Assembly: GCF_023571765.1 (NCBI RefSeq)
Contig: NZ_JAMJXC010000001.1
Coordinates: 1 to 64,000, forward strand
Direction of reading: 5' to 3'
DNA from: Xanthobacter aminoxidans
Lineage (GTDB): Bacteria > Pseudomonadota > Alphaproteobacteria > Rhizobiales > Xanthobacteraceae
DNA length: 64,000 nucleotides
Part shown: positions 61,747 through 64,000 of the stretch, piece after piece
How positions within the stretch are numbered: position 1 is the stretch's first letter
Layout: each line of letters opens with the position of its first letter
Position numbers and translations under genes: made by a program
Notes under the pieces: generated by a model
What the model saw: the letters and a program-made list of their open reading frames with translations, nothing else
Databases searched by the model: none
Told to the model about the DNA's origin: nothing

Positions 61747-62837
61747 CGCCGCACGCTCTCACCCCGCTCGACGGGATCGATACGCCGGCCCTGCTGGTGG
61801 ACGTCGACGTGATGGAAGCCAACATGGCGCGCATCATCGCGCGTTGCCGGCAGGCCGGCGTCGGCTGGCGGCCCCATTGCAAGTCGCACAAGTCGCCCGA
61901 CATCGTTCGGCTGCAGATCGCCGCCGGCGCCATCGGCGTCACCTGCGCCAAGCTGTCGGAGGCCGAGGCGATGGCGGAGGCGGGGATCACCGACATCCTC
62001 ATCGCCAACCAGATCGCCGGCCCGCTCAAGATCGCCCGGCTGATGGCCCTGCGCCAGCGGGTGGATGTGGCCGTGGCGGTGGATGGCCCGGACAATGTGG
62101 CCGCCTTGGCCGCTGCCGCACAGACCGCCGGCATGCGGCTGCGCGTGCTCATCGAAGTGGATACGGGCACGCGGCGCGCCGGGGTGCTGCCCGGCGCGCC
62201 GGTGGTTGAACTGGCGCGCATCATCGCGTCCCATCCCGGATTGGAGCTGGCCGGCGTGATGACCTGGGAGGGTCACACCACCCGCATTCGCGACCCCGCC
62301 GAGAAGCGCGCCGCCATCGCGCAGGCGGTGGGCGATCTGGTGCGCAGCGCCGACCTGTGCCGCGCGGCGGGCTTTCCCATTGCCATCGTCAGCTGCGGCG
62401 GCACCGGTACGTTCGAAACCTCCGCCGGCATTCCCGGCGTAACCGAGATCCAGGCTGGCGGCGGCATCTTCGGTGATGTGCGCTACCGCACCATCTACAA
62501 TGTGCCGCTGGACTACGGGCTGACCGTGCTCTCCACCGTCACCAGCCGGCCGACGCCGCAGCGGGTGATCTGCGATGCCGGCAAGAAGGCCATGAGCACG
62601 GATGCCGGCATGCCGTTTCCGCTGGATTTGCCGCCGGTCGCCTCGGTGGGGTTTTCCGCCGAGCACGGCAAGATCGAATTGCAGGGGCCGAGCGAGGAAC
62701 CGCGCGTCGGCGACCGCATCCGGGTGGTGGTCGGCTATGCCGACACTACCGTCCATCTCCATGACGAGATTCATGCCCTGCGAGCCGGGCAGATCGCGCA
62801 CCTCTGGCGCATTCCACGGGCCGCGCGCCTGCGCTGA
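61743..62837 (+). CDS. Alanine racemase N-domain PLP enzyme (D-threonine aldolase/D-serine dehydratase-like)
   Basis: The 364-residue PLP enzyme has the fold-type III barrel with the lysine in RPHCKSHKSPDIV (Lys47), CAKLSEAEAMAEAGITDILI, and the GGTGTFE phosphate-binding loop. The DSD1-type C-terminal domain ends with GYADTTVHLHDEIHALRAGQ, where DEIH and the following cysteine-free region match metal-binding members except that a terminal Cys is not seen. It may cleave or dehydrate a D-beta-hydroxy-alpha-amino acid. ATG 61743 overlaps the MmgE/PrpD stop; an ATG at 61719 lies inside that gene. It is part of the same operon. Confidence 0.85.
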   Translation: MTPHALTPLDGIDTPALLVDVDVMEANMARIIARCRQAGVGWRPHCKSHKSPDIVRLQIAAGAIGVTCAKLSEAEAMAEAGITDILIANQIAGPLKIARLMALRQRVDVAVAVDGPDNVAALAAAAQTAGMRLRVLIEVDTGTRRAGVLPGAPVVELARIIASHPGLELAGVMTWEGHTTRIRDPAEKRAAIAQAVGDLVRSADLCRAAGFPIAIVSCGGTGTFETSAGIPGVTEIQAGGGIFGDVRYRTIYNVPLDYGLTVLSTVTSRPTPQRVICDAGKKAMSTDAGMPFPLDLPPVASVGFSAEHGKIELQGPSEEPRVGDRIRVVVGYADTTVHLHDEIHALRAGQIAHLWRIPRAARLR

Positions 62838-62870
62838 CGCGCCATCCCCCAACCAGCATCAGAGACTTGT

Positions 62871-64000
62871 ATGACACGCGCAGCGGCAGACCCGTCCTAT
62901 CGTCTCGGCGTCGATATCGGCGGCACCTTCACCGACGTGGTGCTGATGAGCGCCGATGGCTCCATCTTCAGCAAGAAGGTGTTGTCCACCCCCCTCGATT
63001 ATAGCGAGGGCATCGAGACCGGCGTCTCGGCGCTGTTGGCCGAGCTGAATATCGCCGCGTCGCAGATCCGCGAGTTCGTCCACGCCACCACGGTGGCCAC
63101 CAACACCATCATCGAGCGCAAGGGCGCCAAGGTCGGCCTCCTCACCACGCGCGGCTTCCGCGACGTGCTGGAGATCGGCCGCTTCCGCACCCCCAAGCTC
63201 TATGACATGACCTACAAGAAGCCCGCCCCGCTGGTGGATCGCCACCTGCGCCTGGAGGTGGACGAGCGCATCGCCGCCGACGGCAGCGTCATCACCGCTC
63301 TCGACGAGGTCGCGACGACCGCGGCCGCCAAGGTGTTCGCGGCGGAAGGTGTCGAGGCAATCTCGGTGACCTTCATCAATTCCTACGCCAATGGCGCGCA
63401 TGAGCGCCGCGCCGCCGAGATGCTGCGCCAATTTCTGCCGGGTGTTCCGGTGACCGCCTCGGTCGACCTGCTGCCGCAGCTGGGCGAATATGAGCGCACC
63501 TCCACCACGGTGGTGAACTCCTACATCCGCCCGGTGGTGGAGCGTTATGTCTCGGCCCTCAAGGCCCGGCTCGATCGCCTCGGCATCCAGGCTCCGTTGA
63601 TGATCATGCAGTCCTCGGGCGGCATCTCGCCCGGCGACGTGGTGGCCCGCCAGCCCATCGACATCATCGAGAGCGGACCGGCCGCCGGCGTGCTGGGCGG
63701 CCAGCGCCTGGGGGTGAAGATCGGCATCGGCGACATGCTGGTGTTCGATATGGGTGGCACCACCGCCAAGGCCACCGTCATCGAAAAGCACGCCTTCTCG
63801 CTGTGCCCGGAGACCGAAGTGGGCGGTGGCGCGGCGCTGGGCACGCGCATGATCAAGGGCGCCGGCTATCCGGTGCAAGTGCCCACCATCGACATCGCCG
63901 AGGTGGGCGCCGGCGGCGGCTCGATCGCCGCCAGCGATGCGGCCGGCGGCCTACTGGTCGGCCCGCGCAGCGCCGGGGCCGAGCCCGGCCCGGTCGCCTA
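62871..64000 (+). CDS. Hydantoinase/oxoprolinase A-subunit family protein (partial, runs off window)
   Basis: This frame, open from ATG 62871 to the window end (376 codons), starts 33 bases after the previous stop. It has the HyuA/AcxA layout: RLGVDIGGTFTDVVLMSADG (ATP phosphate-binding), FVHATTVATNTIIERKGAKV, GLLTTRGFRDVLEIGRFR, and IMQSSGGISPGDVVARQPID, then VFDMGGTTAKATVIE (second phosphate site). Family members hydrolyse hydantoins or 5-oxoproline or carboxylate acetone/acetophenone using ATP, with a HyuB partner. The B subunit gene is expected just beyond the window. The role in this cassette is unknown; with the importer and PLP enzyme it may open or form a ring. Confidence 0.92.
   Translation, partial: MTRAAADPSYRLGVDIGGTFTDVVLMSADGSIFSKKVLSTPLDYSEGIETGVSALLAELNIAASQIREFVHATTVATNTIIERKGAKVGLLTTRGFRDVLEIGRFRTPKLYDMTYKKPAPLVDRHLRLEVDERIAADGSVITALDEVATTAAAKVFAAEGVEAISVTFINSYANGAHERRAAEMLRQFLPGVPVTASVDLLPQLGEYERTSTTVVNSYIRPVVERYVSALKARLDRLGIQAPLMIMQSSGGISPGDVVARQPIDIIESGPAAGVLGGQRLGVKIGIGDMLVFDMGGTTAKATVIEKHAFSLCPETEVGGGAALGTRMIKGAGYPVQVPTIDIAEVGAGGGSIAASDAAGGLLVGPRSAGAEPGPVA

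Noticed and set aside
62859-63878. 339-residue antisense ORF across the hydantoinase gene
   Set aside because: The plus strand encodes the conserved HyuA ATP-binding motifs; the antisense translation is His/Gly/Ala-rich without motifs.

Overview
The window is very GC-rich DNA with overlapping operons, Tat- and Sec-exported periplasmic proteins, many ABC importers with substrate-binding proteins, and LldR/LldD, PaoABC, MacAB and PiuABC homologues. This suggests a free-living Alphaproteobacterium. The order Hyphomicrobiales is likely, and paired CCGATC-type palindromes make the Xanthobacteraceae (Xanthobacter/Azorhizobium relatives) my best guess. That placement is inference, not proof. I saw no rRNA, tRNA, CRISPR array or prophage.

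Layout, 1-20 kb. The window opens with the right end of an IS5-like element abutting the 3' end of a branched-chain-type solute-binding protein gene, which is preceded by an aldehyde dehydrogenase. Next come a cation-efflux-family protein, an L-lactate operon (lldR-lldD with clear operators), a conserved hypothetical, a TetR-EmrA-EmrB efflux locus with duplicated operators, a periplasmic aldehyde oxidoreductase (paoABC), an SRPBCC protein, and a siderophore-receptor operon (TonB receptor plus PiuC) with a divergent Sel1-repeat gene.

20-44 kb. A MacB-MacA-outer-membrane-lipoprotein exporter sits downstream of a PepSY/flavodoxin/FNR reductase of PiuB type. A two-component system is divergent from that reductase. 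With the receptor and PiuC, this gives uptake, reduction, processing and export modules in one 13-kb stretch. A minus-strand run follows in window order: sulfatase, formylglycine-generating enzyme, AraC regulator, alpha/beta hydrolase, an 844-residue double alpha/beta-hydrolase, a YegD-like Hsp70 and an outer-membrane barrel. Then come a second AraC regulator and a MerR-regulated Zn/Cd/Pb P-type ATPase with a textbook 19-bp-spacer promoter.

44-64 kb. Three importer-plus-catabolism cassettes lie side by side, each with its own regulator. The first is a TrmB-like regulator with a taurine/sulfonate-type ABC importer, a flavin reductase and a nitrilase. The second is a TetR regulator with a PhyH-type dioxygenase and a branched-chain-type ABC importer with fused LivH-LivM. 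The third is a GntR/UTRA regulator with a two-permease ABC importer, MmgE/PrpD, a D-threonine-aldolase/D-serine-dehydratase-like PLP enzyme and the start of a hydantoinase/oxoprolinase A gene that runs off the window. The third cassette is the best candidate for an undescribed catabolic pathway, and the PiuABC plus tripartite pump region is the best candidate for an undescribed metal/siderophore handling system.
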